Source: Silene noctiflora (Eukaryota > Streptophyta > Magnoliopsida > Caryophyllales > Caryophyllaceae). From it: a stretch of DNA of 29,374 nucleotides. Of this stretch, positions 1-9,373 are shown piece after piece (position 1 is the stretch's first letter; each line of letters starts with the position of its first letter). Both the position numbers and the translations under genes were made by a program. The notes beneath the pieces are model-generated. The model was not told where the DNA came from and made no database searches. It worked only from the letters and a program-made list of their open reading frames with translations. The stretch lies in the NCBI GenBank assembly GCA_009801015.1, contig VHZZ01000316.1, positions 92,093-121,466 of the forward strand. The letters are read 5' to 3'.

Positions 1-8
1 AATACTGT

Positions 9-142
9 TGTTAGCATCCCACGTAATTAGCTAATTGTTAGCATAGTTTTAGGTAGTTGTTATTCTTGCTGTATTATAAAAACTCCTACTGTAACCTTCT
101 ATATCATCAATACAAATCATCTCTTTAAACCTATACTTTACA
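9..142 (+). mobile_element. possible short solo LTR (Ty1/copia- or TRIM-like)
   Basis: The stretch opens with TGTTAGCATCCCAC, a start seen in many plant copia/TRIM LTRs. It carries a TATTATAAAAAC TATA-like box at about 71-82 and ends in TTTACA. No target duplication, primer-binding site or internal region is visible, and the element may be cut by the window edge. The call rests on resemblance only. Confidence 0.3.
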
Positions 143-334
143 TGTTCCACCGACGACAACAACAATCCAAGCCTTAGATTTGGCAACATTGGTATGATTG
201 GCTGCCTTATATTTGACGAACTATTAATATACTTCTACTATAGTTAATTAACAATAGTATGATTGATTGTGTTGGTGAAAACGACAACGAGAATCCTTGG
301 TTTCGCAAATATGGAATAATGGAAGATATAATCT

Positions 335-832
335 TTGATTGTCGTGTATGATGGGTGGACCAAGGAGTGCGCCTACGACGGTAGCTTTGGTGTCGCTGAC
401 GACAGTGGGTTTGGTGTTGACGGTAGTCGACGACTCGACGACGTTAGTAGTGATTACGGAGTCGGCGGTGGTGGAGGTGAGGATAGAGAAGTTGTCATGG
501 TGGTGGGTGTAAGAGGTAAGGACGGTGATGGGGAGGCAGTAAGGACGGCCGGACGGGGAGACTATCATGATGGTGGTCGTGGGTGTAGCGGTGGTGACTT
601 GGTGATTAGTGACGATGGTGGGTGGGTAAGTGAGTTGGAGAGGAAAGGAAATCTCATTCCCTTCGGAGTGAGGGGTAAGGAGTTAGAGGGGTTGGAGGGT
701 AATGGAGGTAATCTAATTCTCTTTGATTTTCTCAAACAAACACTAACAAAGGGAATCATCGATTTTAATTCCCTTTCCCTTTTCTTTAGACCCTTAACCA
801 AACAACCCCTTAATAGAACCAAACTAAACTGA
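335..832. other. purine-rich GGT/GAC low-complexity tract, no gene recognised
   Basis: This stretch has strong G-over-C strand asymmetry, with runs built from GGTG, GACG and GAGG. It stays open on both strands (165 codons on +, 106 and 85 codons on -). The + translation is a compositionally biased Gly/Asp string with no recognisable domain, and the first codon would be TTG. I read the open frames as a by-product of base composition, not as a gene. The right edge (about 640-830) contains GGGAATC and GATTCCC-type inverted words and could be part of an old transposon. Confidence 0.4.
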
Positions 833-833
833 A

Positions 834-985
834 TGAAGCCGAATTAAATTGAACTTAATTTGTGAAGAGAAGCGCTGAACTAGAGTTAATTTGTGAAGAA
901 AAGACTGAACTGAACTGAATGAAGCTGAACTAAACTAAACTCAACTGAACTGAATTTAATAGAGTTGAACTAAACTGAAGTTAAC
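834..985. repeat. degenerate CTGAA/CTAAA pentamer repeat
   Basis: About 150 bp consist of variants of GAACT, GAACTGAACT and CTAAACT, for example TGAACTGAACTGAATGAAGC. The unit is degenerate, so this is an old microsatellite-like tract. A related tract in the opposite sense (TTCAGCTTATTTC-type words) lies near 11300-11420. Confidence 0.6.
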
Positions 986-1291
986 TCCAAAAGAACAGTG
1001 CCTAATTCCTTTTTTGCTCGGGGTGATGCCTTGCTGATTGGACTATTAACGTGGTACTCAATAATTTTTCCTAATATTACTTAATCATGCTAGCTCATTT
1101 TAGATTTGATCCAAAATGCGAAGACGTTTTAGAGCTATTCTCGACTAAAATATTTGAAATATCACAGATTTTACACAAATCACAAGAGATTTGAGTATAT
1201 TTCTTATAAATAAAAATTAAATAATTTTAATCGAGTTTATCCAATATAGAAAGGAAGTAGTTTGGAATCCGTATGCATCACTTTTGGCCTG

Positions 1292-1432
1292 AATTCTAAC
1301 TTAAACGCATTCAACCATAGTTTAGCACAAAGTAGCTTCAGCAAGCATCGTTTTAAGTTCAAATTCTAGCTTAAAAGCGTTCTGTCATAATCCAACGCAC
1401 GTTAGCTTGAAACCGATAAGGGCGAGAATACA
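1292..1432. repeat. 70-bp tandem duplication upstream of SF3B6
   Basis: AATTCTAACTTAAACGCATT starts at 1292 and AATTCTAGCTTAAAAGCGTT at 1362. The units stay alignable through GTAGCTT/GTTAGCTT, giving a period of 70 bp and two diverged copies. The repeat ends about 40 bp before the TATA-like box of the SF3B6 gene, so it lies in the proximal promoter. Confidence 0.6.
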
Positions 1433-1470
1433 AAAACCAATAAGCTTTCCAAAATCGTTAAAAATAAGAA

Positions 1471-1478
1471 TATAAAAA
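1471..1478 (+). promoter_or_regulatory. TATA-like box of the SF3B6 gene
   Basis: TATAAAAA lies 131 bp upstream of the SF3B6 ATG. A transcription start about 30 bp downstream would give a leader of roughly 100 nt. Position and sequence fit; the start site itself cannot be seen. Confidence 0.45.
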
Positions 1479-1541
1479 CATAAGCATCGCCTCATCATAA
1501 TCCTAATTCCCAACTTTTCGAGTCTTGCACTACAAAGGCCG

Positions 1542-1550
1542 AAACCCTAA
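1542..1550 (+). promoter_or_regulatory. telo-box (AAACCCTAA)
   Basis: AAACCCTAA occurs 52 bp before the SF3B6 ATG, downstream of the TATA-like box. In plants this element is frequent near the start sites of genes for translation and RNA-processing components and binds telo-box factors. The function here is inferred from position. Confidence 0.55.
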
Positions 1551-1601
1551 ATTTTCCCCCAAATCAATTTCCTCAATTTCCCAACCTCAACCTCCACAAC
1601 A

Positions 1602-1979
1602 ATGTCGATCAGTCTACGAAAGGCAAACACACGACTACCACCAGAAGTAAATCGCGTACTCTACGTACGTAATCTTCCATTCAACATAACAAGCGAAGAA
1701 ATGTACGATATTTTCGGAAAATACGGAGCAATCCGCCAAATTCGGGTCGGTACTAACAAAGATACTCGCGGTACTGCTTTCGTCGTGTACGAGGATATCT
1801 ACGATGCGAAAACCGCTGTTGATCATCTTTCTGGATTCAATGTCGCTAATCGGTATCTCATTGTGTTGTATTATCAGCCTACTAAGATGAATAAGAAGTT
1901 TGATCATAAGAAAAAGGAGGAGGAGATTACTAAATTGCAGGAGAAATACGGTGTTTCGATTAATGATGATGAGAAGTGA
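1602..1979 (+). CDS. SF3B6: splicing factor 3B subunit 6-like (SF3b14/p14), U2 snRNP
   Basis: This encodes the small branch-point protein of the SF3b complex in the U2 snRNP. The family protein touches the branch-point adenosine and docks on SF3B1 in the nucleus during spliceosome assembly. The product has 125 residues, the same length as human p14. One RRM spans about residues 18-94, with RNP2 LYVRNL at 20-25 and RNP1 RGTAFVVY at 56-63. Tyr21 sits where human Tyr22 contacts the branch adenosine. The N-terminal [11 protein letters not shown] segment and the central [11 protein letters not shown] and DHLSGFNV blocks are family hallmarks, and a lysine-rich C-terminal helix ([11 protein letters not shown]) follows. 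The ATG has a good context (AACAATGTC), and the frame is open to TGA with no intron. A telo-box and a TATA-like box lie upstream. The stop codon is followed at once by GTGGCGGAACCAGG, a repeat-like word. The identification is secure from sequence similarity. Confidence 0.95.
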   Translation: MSISLRKANTRLPPEVNRVLYVRNLPFNITSEEMYDIFGKYGAIRQIRVGTNKDTRGTAFVVYEDIYDAKTAVDHLSGFNVANRYLIVLYYQPTKMNKKFDHKKKEEEITKLQEKYGVSINDDEK

Positions 1980-2828
1980 AGTGGCGGAACCAGGATTTAT
2001 AGTTACGAGAGACGGTTTATTAATAGCTTAAATTTCTAGTTTTCCGATGCTAGTTTCTTTAGTTCCGGAACTGATAATTGCTATATTGTATGTACTTGAG
2101 TTTTTGTGTGTTTGGAGTTATTGTTATGTTAGTAAGCTCTGATTGTTATGTTTTGTTGACGTTTGATTGGTTGGTTAGGGTTTCGTATCGATTTGAATGT
2201 TTGCAGGAGCTTTTGCGGTGTTATGTTTGTGAGAAATTACTCAGTATGTGTTTGTAGCTGAATGAAGTTGCAAATTGTGGTTTGTGAATTGTGATTGCCT
2301 TGTTGTTTGCGTCGTTTGGTTTCTTTATAAGAGCTAATGTTTAACAATTACGTCGTTTGGATGTCGTTTTTGCTATGGATGATATGGATTAACCTGTCGG
2401 CTGTCAGTTAAGTCTTCATACTCTCTGCACTACTGTAGGTAGGAGAGCCTCTAAGGCGCGGTAATTGATGAAGTTGGAGTTTTGCATAAATGTTTTAAGA
2501 TTTTGTTCTTTTGAAGAGTAGATAGGGATTACGAGATTGTTGGTGAACCTAAGGGTATAAGCTGTGAGCTCTCTTTGCTTTGTTGATGAACCTATAGGGT
2601 GTGAGTTATCTTTGTTTTTTGTCTTAGATTGATATGTTGTTTTCATGACATTCAAATCCCTTGGAAGTGACACTGCTATTTGCGTGACAAACATGTAGGA
2701 TGTAAAATTGTCAGGAATGTCTATTTCTCTCGTCATGTAGGAAGTTGACTTAGGTACACAACCTCGTATTAGAAGCTCCGCTCTCCACATTGTGCCATTC
2801 TTATGAAGAGTAGTGCTTAACTGCTTAT
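1980..2828. other. SF3B6 3' flank, no further gene seen
   Basis: The T-rich 3' flank of the SF3B6 gene probably contains its 3' UTR and polyadenylation region, but no AATAAA-type signal stands out. A 124-codon minus-strand frame at 2416-2790 has no recognisable domain and no supporting splice or promoter context, so it is not called. Confidence 0.5.
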
Positions 2829-3114
2829 GAGGATGTTAGCTTCATGTGCGTGACTGAAGAAACACTTGGATGTTGTGGTTATAGTCTTTTTCGATTTTAC
2901 TAGAATATTTTGTTTCTAGTATGAGATTGGATAGCCAAACCGGAAGTCAGGACTCATGCTTTTAGTTTTATAAGGATGTTAGCTTCATGTGCGCGACAGA
3001 AAAGCACTTGGATGTTGTGGTTATTGTCTTTTTCGATTTTACAAGAATTTTTTTTGTTTCTAGTATGAGATCGGATAGCCAAACTGGAAGTCGGAACTCA
3101 TGTTTTTAGTTTTC
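2829..3114. repeat. 143-bp tandem duplication, two copies
   Basis: GGATGTTAGCTTCATGTGCG at 2831 recurs as GGATGTTAGCTTCATGTGCG at 2974. The similarity continues through CACTTGGATGTTGTGGTTAT, TTTTTCGATTTTAC, GTTTCTAGTATGAGAT and GGATAGCCAAAC to TTTTTAGTTTT. The copies abut and differ by scattered substitutions and small indels. No open reading frame runs through both. Confidence 0.85.
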
Positions 3115-4350
3115 TGTTGTGGGGGCAAGAATGATTTTGGAGCTGTCTTTTGAGTCCGGTTTCAAGTTTTCCAGATTAGGCGGAGTTCTTTGATGGTTGA
3201 GAGCTTAACTGTTCAACTGAGGGTGAAGTGTAGAACTTACTGATAAACATGTTTATTTTTTTGTTACGCCTGTACGAACTTTCTCCAGTACTATGTTGTG
3301 GTTTGATAAATTGTAGTTTTGCGAGGTTTGTTTTTTCTTTGTGCCATTAGGGTAAGGTGTAATTTTAAGATAACAGTTTTGCGAATTTTCATCATAGGGT
3401 TTGATGTAAATTGTGGTAGTTTTGGACCTTTGTTGCCACAAAGCGATCCCAAGGTTCAGCTGCTTGAGATTTCTGAATCGTCGTTAATAGGTAACTAGTG
3501 ATGCCTACACGGCCACACTCGAACTCACTTACCCTACTATTTGCCGATTTGTTGGTGTCATTAGAGTAATGTTGCTGTGGTTATCTACCAATGCTCGAAT
3601 GGAATGTGCGAGGTGTACTCTGCATCCTCAGAGTTGTGTCCTTCGCAGTTGTATTATTTGTGTGCTTGAATTTCGTCTCGTACCAGAGAACAATTGATAC
3701 ACGACCATTTTGTTTATGGTTTATTTTCTTATTTCTTATTTCGTTGTGTACGAGATCATTGGCATACTCCGTCCATATATATGTATCCTTAAGAGGTGTG
3801 CTGCTGTAAGTAATGCTATGTTTGGGAGTGCCTCTTGAGCTGAAAAACTTTAGAACAAGTTATTTTCGGTTGCTGTATGTCTTGTCCTGTTCATGTAAAC
3901 CAGAAACTTGGAACAAATAATGGGTAGCAGTCTAGCAGAGGTCACCAGTGTGTGGGTCGACATATATTACATTCAGGTTTGTGAATTGAATAAAAATGAA
4001 TGAGTTAATTTGTATGTGCTGAAACATTGAGCAATGTTTAAAGGAGCACAAAGCTAAGCTACAAACAGAAGTTTCGATACCGAGCCTTTTGGGCTTTACT
4101 GGATCCCTGTCAAGATCGAACTAGGAACAGTAACTGCATTGAAATAGGCTATGCTTGACCTATATTGATCTAGATCTTCTGTCTTCTGTTGCATCCATAC
4201 CGCCGATACTGTGCATGATCAATCGCATGTTTGAATCTCGTCCTCGTTTGTTCTACTGTCATCGTGACTTTGTACACCAAATGAAAATCATGGGAACAAG
4301 TTGCGAACCAAATTCCTCATACCGAGGGTTCAAATGAAAATCCAAGGGAA
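3115..4350. other. spacer without recognisable gene
   Basis: Only short frames of 72 codons or fewer occur here, none with a recognisable domain. A TACTCCGT footprint lies near 3768, followed by an ATATATATG run. Nothing else could be supported. Confidence 0.5.
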
Positions 4351-4352
4351 GC

Positions 4353-4470
4353 AGTGGCTAATTTTGGGGTTGGAATTTTTTTTCGAGTTTATTTTATAAT
4401 ACTCCGTATTAGTTGTTTGTCCTGCTGGAATTTTCCGCACTAAGACTACAAATTCTGGCTCCGCCCCTGT
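4353..4470. mobile_element. small element with CAGTGGC...TGGCTCCGCCCCTG ends
   Basis: The left word CAGTGGCTAATTTTGG and the right word CTGGCTCCGCCCCTG are diverged inverted copies of the common plant repeat word CAGTGGCGGAGCCAGG. The interior is T-rich and carries ATACTCCGTATTAG. No target duplication was resolved. Confidence 0.35.
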
Positions 4471-4480
4471 TTGGAAGCAC

Positions 4481-4669
4481 AAATTCTCATTGAAAACGGG
4501 CACTATCCGTCACTAGCTGAAAACGAATAGTGTCCGTCTCGCAATATACAAGTGACACTATTCATGGGGTGCTCCATTTTCCCCATCTGTCCTCCACTTG
4601 CCTTATTATGAAAGGGGCATTACCCATCTTCAGCTTGTGACGGATAGTGTTTGTCAAAAGACGTTTTGG
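4481..4669. mobile_element. fold-back MITE, copy A
   Basis: The copy starts AAATTCTCATT and ends AAGACGTTTTGG. Large inverted arms lie inside: CACTATCCGTCACTAGCTGA at 4501-4520 against TCAGCTTGTGACGGATAGTG at 4630-4649. The central GGTGCTCCATTTT and CCACTTGCCTTATTATGA blocks recur in copies at 11521-11700 and 26873-27066. It has no coding capacity and is a non-autonomous element. Confidence 0.75.
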
Positions 4670-6330
4670 TTTGAAAGACTTACTTTCCAAAGTAAATTTT
4701 GGTGGAAAGTATAATAACCCCATGATCAGCTGTCGTGTAAGTGACTATAAATGTTGGAGTAATTAACCAACCATGAATCAGAAATTTATACCAACATGGT
4801 AAATCATGGCTTTGCTTGACACCGTTTGAGTAATTAATGTAAAAGTATCCGAAAAAGGTAGCCATTTATTATTATTATTAACCATTCAAGTTAAAATTAA
4901 TATTTACTGACACATCACCAGCTTCACCGTCAGACAATTCATTGTTCTATATTGTGTACAACATTATACGAGTACTACGTACGAGAAACAATGAACGAAT
5001 TAATGTATTCGGTGGCGGGGAGCCCGGATTTATAACTTGTGGGGTAAAATATTTAATCTGGCATAAAAGAGTAATGGTATAAAGTAAACTCGGAACTAAA
5101 ATTTTCGAAATTTTAATTTTCGAACGTTTCTGCTACCCTTGTCACTCCACGATTGAATAAAGTTTTGTAAAATTGTAGTACAACACTTTACTATGCATAT
5201 ATACGGAGTATTTACTTTTCACGTCTAAATGTCGATGCACTCGGGTTATTGAAATTTATAACACCATTAACCTGTGCCTCCACATATTATCGTATAAATG
5301 GGTGAACGGTGTACCTGTCCAAACCTGTACATAATTTGCATCTTTTGTGTATCAAATATTTATTGGCATTCATGCATTTCTTCAAAGCATGCAACCGTAT
5401 ACAATTGCTCAGGCCTCAGGGGATGGAATTAATCATGGAATCGTCGAAATTCGAAAATCGATGTGTACAATTTTATTGATTTGAACGTATACGTTCTTGT
5501 TTGCGTACGACTCAAATTTCTCGGCCATGCCAATCGGCGCCATTCTGTCAAGCTAACAAACATGTTAGTTTAAGCTCGTATTATTTCCATTTAACTTATT
5601 TCAATCTGAATGTTCACGACTTTACGAGTTGAGGCATTCTTATCAACATTTAAATGAAAATTGTTCGAGTCAATATTTATTAGTCGTAATGAATACGAAT
5701 ACCAAGAATTGTCCCTTTACTAATCCGAAATTCCATACATATATATAGGAGCATAGACTCAACCAAATGCATAATAGGTTTGATCCGTAATTGTCAGCCA
5801 GAGACTCAGAACTTTGAATTGAACCCTTTGGTTGCACCTAAAGTTTAATTTTCCTGCAAAAAAAAAAAAAAAAAAAGGTTGTATTTGTGCAAAAATTAAT
5901 GACCCAAATCTAGAGAACCGTTTTGCCAGCTGCCAAGTACACTGCTGTAACTATCATACTTCATACCCAAGTACCCAACCATATAGGTAACACATATTCT
6001 CAGTAAGAACGTGTTACAAGCTTGTGACGGATCGAAGAACTATAACCACTTTATGATAAATGATAAAATGTACAGTAACTATTATCTTATCAATATGAAA
6101 TTGTGGATAGTTATCTTTTATTATAAACGGTCATATTCCCTCCGTCATAATTTGTGACATGTCACAAGGGACTAAGGGATGAGACCAACTGGATAGGTAT
6201 TATTCCCGCAACAATTGTGTAAAACGGATTTATTAGATACAGATGGTGACTCATTTAAATAAAAAATTGGTTACTTAAAAAATCCATTTTCACAAATTTA
6301 TTAAATAAAGTTGGCTTCCACAAAAAATTG
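4670..6330. other. AT-rich spacer with degenerate repeat debris
   Basis: No gene is supported. Visible items are a TTATTATTATTA run at about 4867-4880, a GTGGCGGGGAGCCCGG repeat-like word near 5012 with a partly inverted partner near 5140-5152, and an ATACGGAGTATTT footprint near 5202. An 18-A homopolymer lies at about 5859-5876. GTGACGGAT and CCCTCCGTCATAA words at 6026-6150 look like remnants of inverted-repeat elements. Confidence 0.45.
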
Positions 6331-6660
6331 TATACGTAATAAGCTAAACACAGTTTATTTATTTTGAGCATATGTGTATTTTTTCCGAGTTTATTATCTC
6401 AAACTTTATCTGGTTTTGAGCATGTGTTTTTTTTTCCTAAACTTATTAAAGTTTATAAGTTAGATTTTAATTTTTTTTCCGTCAAAACTCAAATTTAACT
6501 AAGTTTATATGTAATATTTTTGAGTTTTATTGTAATTTCTTAAACTTAATGTTTAATTGAATGAACTCAAAAACTTTATAATAAAACTCATAATTTTTAA
6601 AACAAAATTTAAAAACTTTATTATAATGCTCGGAGTAATACATCAAATGTATAATCTAAT
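6330..6660. repeat. AT-rich palindromic tract, possible decayed relative of the GGACTATACA elements
   Basis: TTTTTGAGTTTTATTGTAAT near 6517 is mirrored by TTATAATAAAACTC near 6577. The flanks carry TTGTATACG on the left and ACATCAAATGTATAATCT on the right. These resemble the ends of the elements at 6953-9373 but are too diverged for a firm boundary. Confidence 0.3.
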
Positions 6661-7246
6661 TACTGTTTTGATTGACTATTTAACCTAATTGAAATGAACT
6701 TAATAATAAAATTAATAAAACTGAAATCAAATCTAAAGGAATAAAACTTTGCATTAATTACTCAACAACTTCTAAAACAATTTAACATAAGATAAACTAA
6801 ATAAAACAAGAAAAGAAACAAACAAGATTAAGAGGTCATCATCAAACAACCAAAATTAAATGATCCAAAAATAATGATGAAGAAGAAGAGTAGTTAATAC
6901 CATATTAATAACAATAGATGTGTGTATGTGGTCACACACAGTACCGGTTCACGGACTATACAACCGGATGTACAATGCTATTGTACATCCAATGTTATTT
7001 TAGTCTTTTTTCTATTAATTTTGTAAGTGAAGAAAAAGGGAAAAACAAAGTAACGTAATATAATTTCCAATCCAATTCCTCTTCTCTCTTTATCTGCTTT
7101 CATATTTCTCTTACTCCTCTCCATCTTCCTCCATCATTCAGTTAATGAATCTCATCTTCTTCCTTAAATTATTATATCAACCATTATTATATCTCTCTTT
7201 ATTCCATCAGAATCAATAAGAATTTAATCAATTTTTACAATCAACG

Positions 7247-7390
7247 ATGGACGAATCTTTGATGACGGATGAAGCATCAAATGTATCATCATCAATGGAA
7301 CACGGAACTTTGAAGGAGCATGACACTTCAGCGTATTTGAATCATCAGACGAATTGTTTTATTTTTAAAGAATTTCAGCGTCTGTGTTAA
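7247..7390 (+). pseudogene. truncated 5' gene fragment inside the TIR element
   Basis: A 47-codon frame begins MDESLMTDEASNVSSSMEHG and runs into the AT-rich repeat array, where it stops at TAA. It is preceded by a CT-rich, leader-like stretch (CTTCTCTCTTTATC, CTCCATCTTCCTCC) typical of plant 5' UTRs and has an AACGATGG start context. No domain is recognisable in so short a stretch. I infer the retained start of a longer gene, either the element's own transposase/FAR1-like gene or a captured host gene, whose body was lost. It is not a functional gene as it stands. Confidence 0.4.
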
Positions 7391-7860
7391 TTAGCTCGTT
7401 TTCTCTATCATTAGCTCGAGTAGTTTTATTTATAGCTCGACTTATTAATCCACTTTCACATCTTGTGAATTGTTTTATTTTTGTAGAATTTCAGCGTATT
7501 TGTGAATTAGCTCACTTTCTCTTACATAAGCTCGATTAGTTTTGTATATAGCTCGTATTCTTTTTAAATTAGCTTATATTTTTATTTTAATAGCTCATAT
7601 TCTTTTTACATTAGCTCATATTTTTATCTTAATAGCTCGTATTTTTATGTGCTAGTATTTTTAAGTTTATGATCATCTTAAGCTCGTATTCTTTTTACAT
7701 TAACTCATATTCTTATCTTAATAGCTCGTATTCTTATATACTCGTATTTTTGAGTCCGTGATCTTCTTAAGCTCTTATTCTTTTTGTATTAGCTCATATT
7801 CTTATACGTTCGAATTTTGTAGCTCGTATTCTTTTCATAATAGTTGGTATTTTTAAGCGC
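7351..7860. repeat. degenerate TTAGCTCGTATTCTTTT repeat array
   Basis: The first part is a 116-bp tandem duplication: GAATTGTTTTATTTTTAAAG at 7351 and GAATTGTTTTATTTTTGTAG at 7467, both followed by AATTTCAGCGT and several TAGCTCG words. It then passes into units of roughly 35-40 bp built on TTAGCTCATATTTTTATCTT and TAGCTCGTATTCTTTTTACA. The array lies wholly inside the 6953-8187 element. Related GAGCTTTAT words fill the smaller elements at 8223-8447 and 9061-9373. Confidence 0.7.
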
Positions 7861-8222
7861 TTAATATATCATCAAAATTTAACGTCTCACAAATCTGGTT
7901 CAATATTTTTAGCTCAAGAAGTGTTTCGTTCANCGGAATATTGTTATATGCATTTTTCCTCCTTGACGATGATGTCAATTATTGCTTCCCTTCAACCATC
8001 TTAAAATCTTAGAATCAAAATTAAGTGGAAGTGAGGTTTGTTGTGACTGTCGTTAGAGAGAATTATAGAAGGGTTTAAGTTGTTGATAATACGTAGATTT
8101 TTCTTTTTCTTTTTGGGCTATAGATAGTTAATTATACATTATATGGGCCTGATGTACAATGCTTTTATACATCTGGTTGTAGGATCCTATTTGTAGACAC
8201 ACATACACAAACTACAATTCAT

Positions 8223-8447
8223 GGACTATACAACCAGATGTAGAAGTTGTACGGTGTAGAATCTGAGCTTTGTAATAAAGTATTTGAGCTTTATGTTAAA
8301 GAGTATGAGCTTTATTAGAAAGTATCTGATTTTAACCATTTACATATTAAAAATATGAACTTTGCATTAGCTCAGAAAAAATACATATAAGCTCGAATTC
8401 TTATACCTTAGTTGTACAATACTTATATACAACTGGATATATAATCC
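8223..8447. mobile_element. 225-bp GGACTATACA-ended MITE
   Basis: The left end GGACTATACAACCAGATGTA is the inverted counterpart of the right end TATACAACTGGATATATAATCC (last 18 bases considered). The interior has GAGCTTTAT repeats and TAAGCTCGAATTCTTATACC, which resembles the array of the 6953-8187 element. It looks like an internally deleted relative of that element and has no coding capacity. Confidence 0.6.
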
Positions 8448-9060
8448 TATTTGTGCACAAAGTACTACTAAGCCATGCCACCCTGGTCAATAAATTGGAC
8501 AGCTACGTCAAACCAAAAATACCTTAGCTTTTGGGTGGTTACCAATTATTTTGGGTCATTTAATTCAATTGATGGAGGGGAGTGCCAAGTTTTTTGCTTT
8601 TATCCAAAATCTGTTAGTAATAATGCAGTTGCAGATGTGAGCTAATTTAACTAATAAAGTTATAAGAAGTGGTATTTATAATTCGGGTTTAAATTTCGTC
8701 GGTAACATATTGCCCTTTTGTGACCCCCTTTGCATTAACAATCACTTAATCAAGCTACAATAATTAGTTATGGTCTTAACAAATTATGGAGTATTTCAAA
8801 AGATTGAGAGTAAAATTTAATCCGAGGTTTAGAGCCATGTATATATGCGATTTTCAAATAACAATAAATAGTTAGTTTAATAATTGTATTGTAATATTAT
8901 TCGAACACTAAAAGTTTTTGTACGATGTTTAGGGTATCACAAATTCTTGTTTACAACCGTTGGAAACAAGAATAATTTACAACGGAGGTATAAATCCATC
9001 CAAACCTAACACTTTTTTAAGGGTGATAGTATTTTCCACCCCTTCGTTGTAACATAAATA

Positions 9061-9373
9061 GGACTATACATTCAGATGTATATGAGCATCGTACATCCAA
9101 TACAAATCTAATTGAGCTTATATGCAATTTTTTTGAGCTTTTAAAATTTTTGGTTTACATTTTAAGTTTTTAGGTGTTAAAATTAAAATCATATTGAGTT
9201 AATTTATATGTATTATTTTTGAGTTTTAATATAATATTTTGAGTTAAATTTTTTTTATAAAGACGCTTAAATTCTTTTCAATAAAACTCGTAAAATGTAC
9301 ATATAAGCTCAAATACTTTGCTATAAAGCTCAAAATCTATACTACCAGGGGTATACAACTGGTTGTATAATCC
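9061..9373. mobile_element. 313-bp GGACTATACA-ended MITE
   Basis: The left end GGACTATACATTCAGATGTA pairs with the right end TACAACTGGTTGTATAATCC as an inverted repeat. CATCGTACATCCAATAC just inside the left end matches the subterminal CTATTGTACATCCAATG of the 6953-8187 element. The interior is AT-rich with GAGCTTATAT and GAGTTTTAAT words. It has no coding capacity. Confidence 0.55.

Larger units (their letters stand above)
6953..8187. mobile_element. 1.2-kb terminal-inverted-repeat element (MULE-like) carrying a gene 5' end
   Basis: The left end GGACTATACAACCGGATGTA and the right end TACATCTGGTTGTAGGATCC are inverted copies. The match extends about 37 bp inward through CAATGCTATTGTACATC and GATGTACAATGCTTTTATAC. 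Partial similarity also continues outside (GTGTGTATGTG on the left, ACACACATACAC on the right), so the true ends may lie up to about 30 bp farther out. The interior has a pyrimidine-rich leader-like stretch at 7070-7240, an ATG at 7247 and an AGCTCGTATT repeat array. No target duplication was resolved. The MULE assignment is inferred from the long terminal repeats. One unresolved base lies at 7933. Confidence 0.6.

Noticed and set aside
143..230. GACAACAACAATCCAAGCCTTAG, reminiscent of a plant SINE tail
   Set aside because: Only a short, degenerate match by eye; boundaries, tail and target duplication are absent.
2416..2790. 124-codon minus-strand open frame
   Set aside because: It has no recognisable domain, promoter or splice context, and lies in the T-rich 3' flank of the SF3B6 gene.
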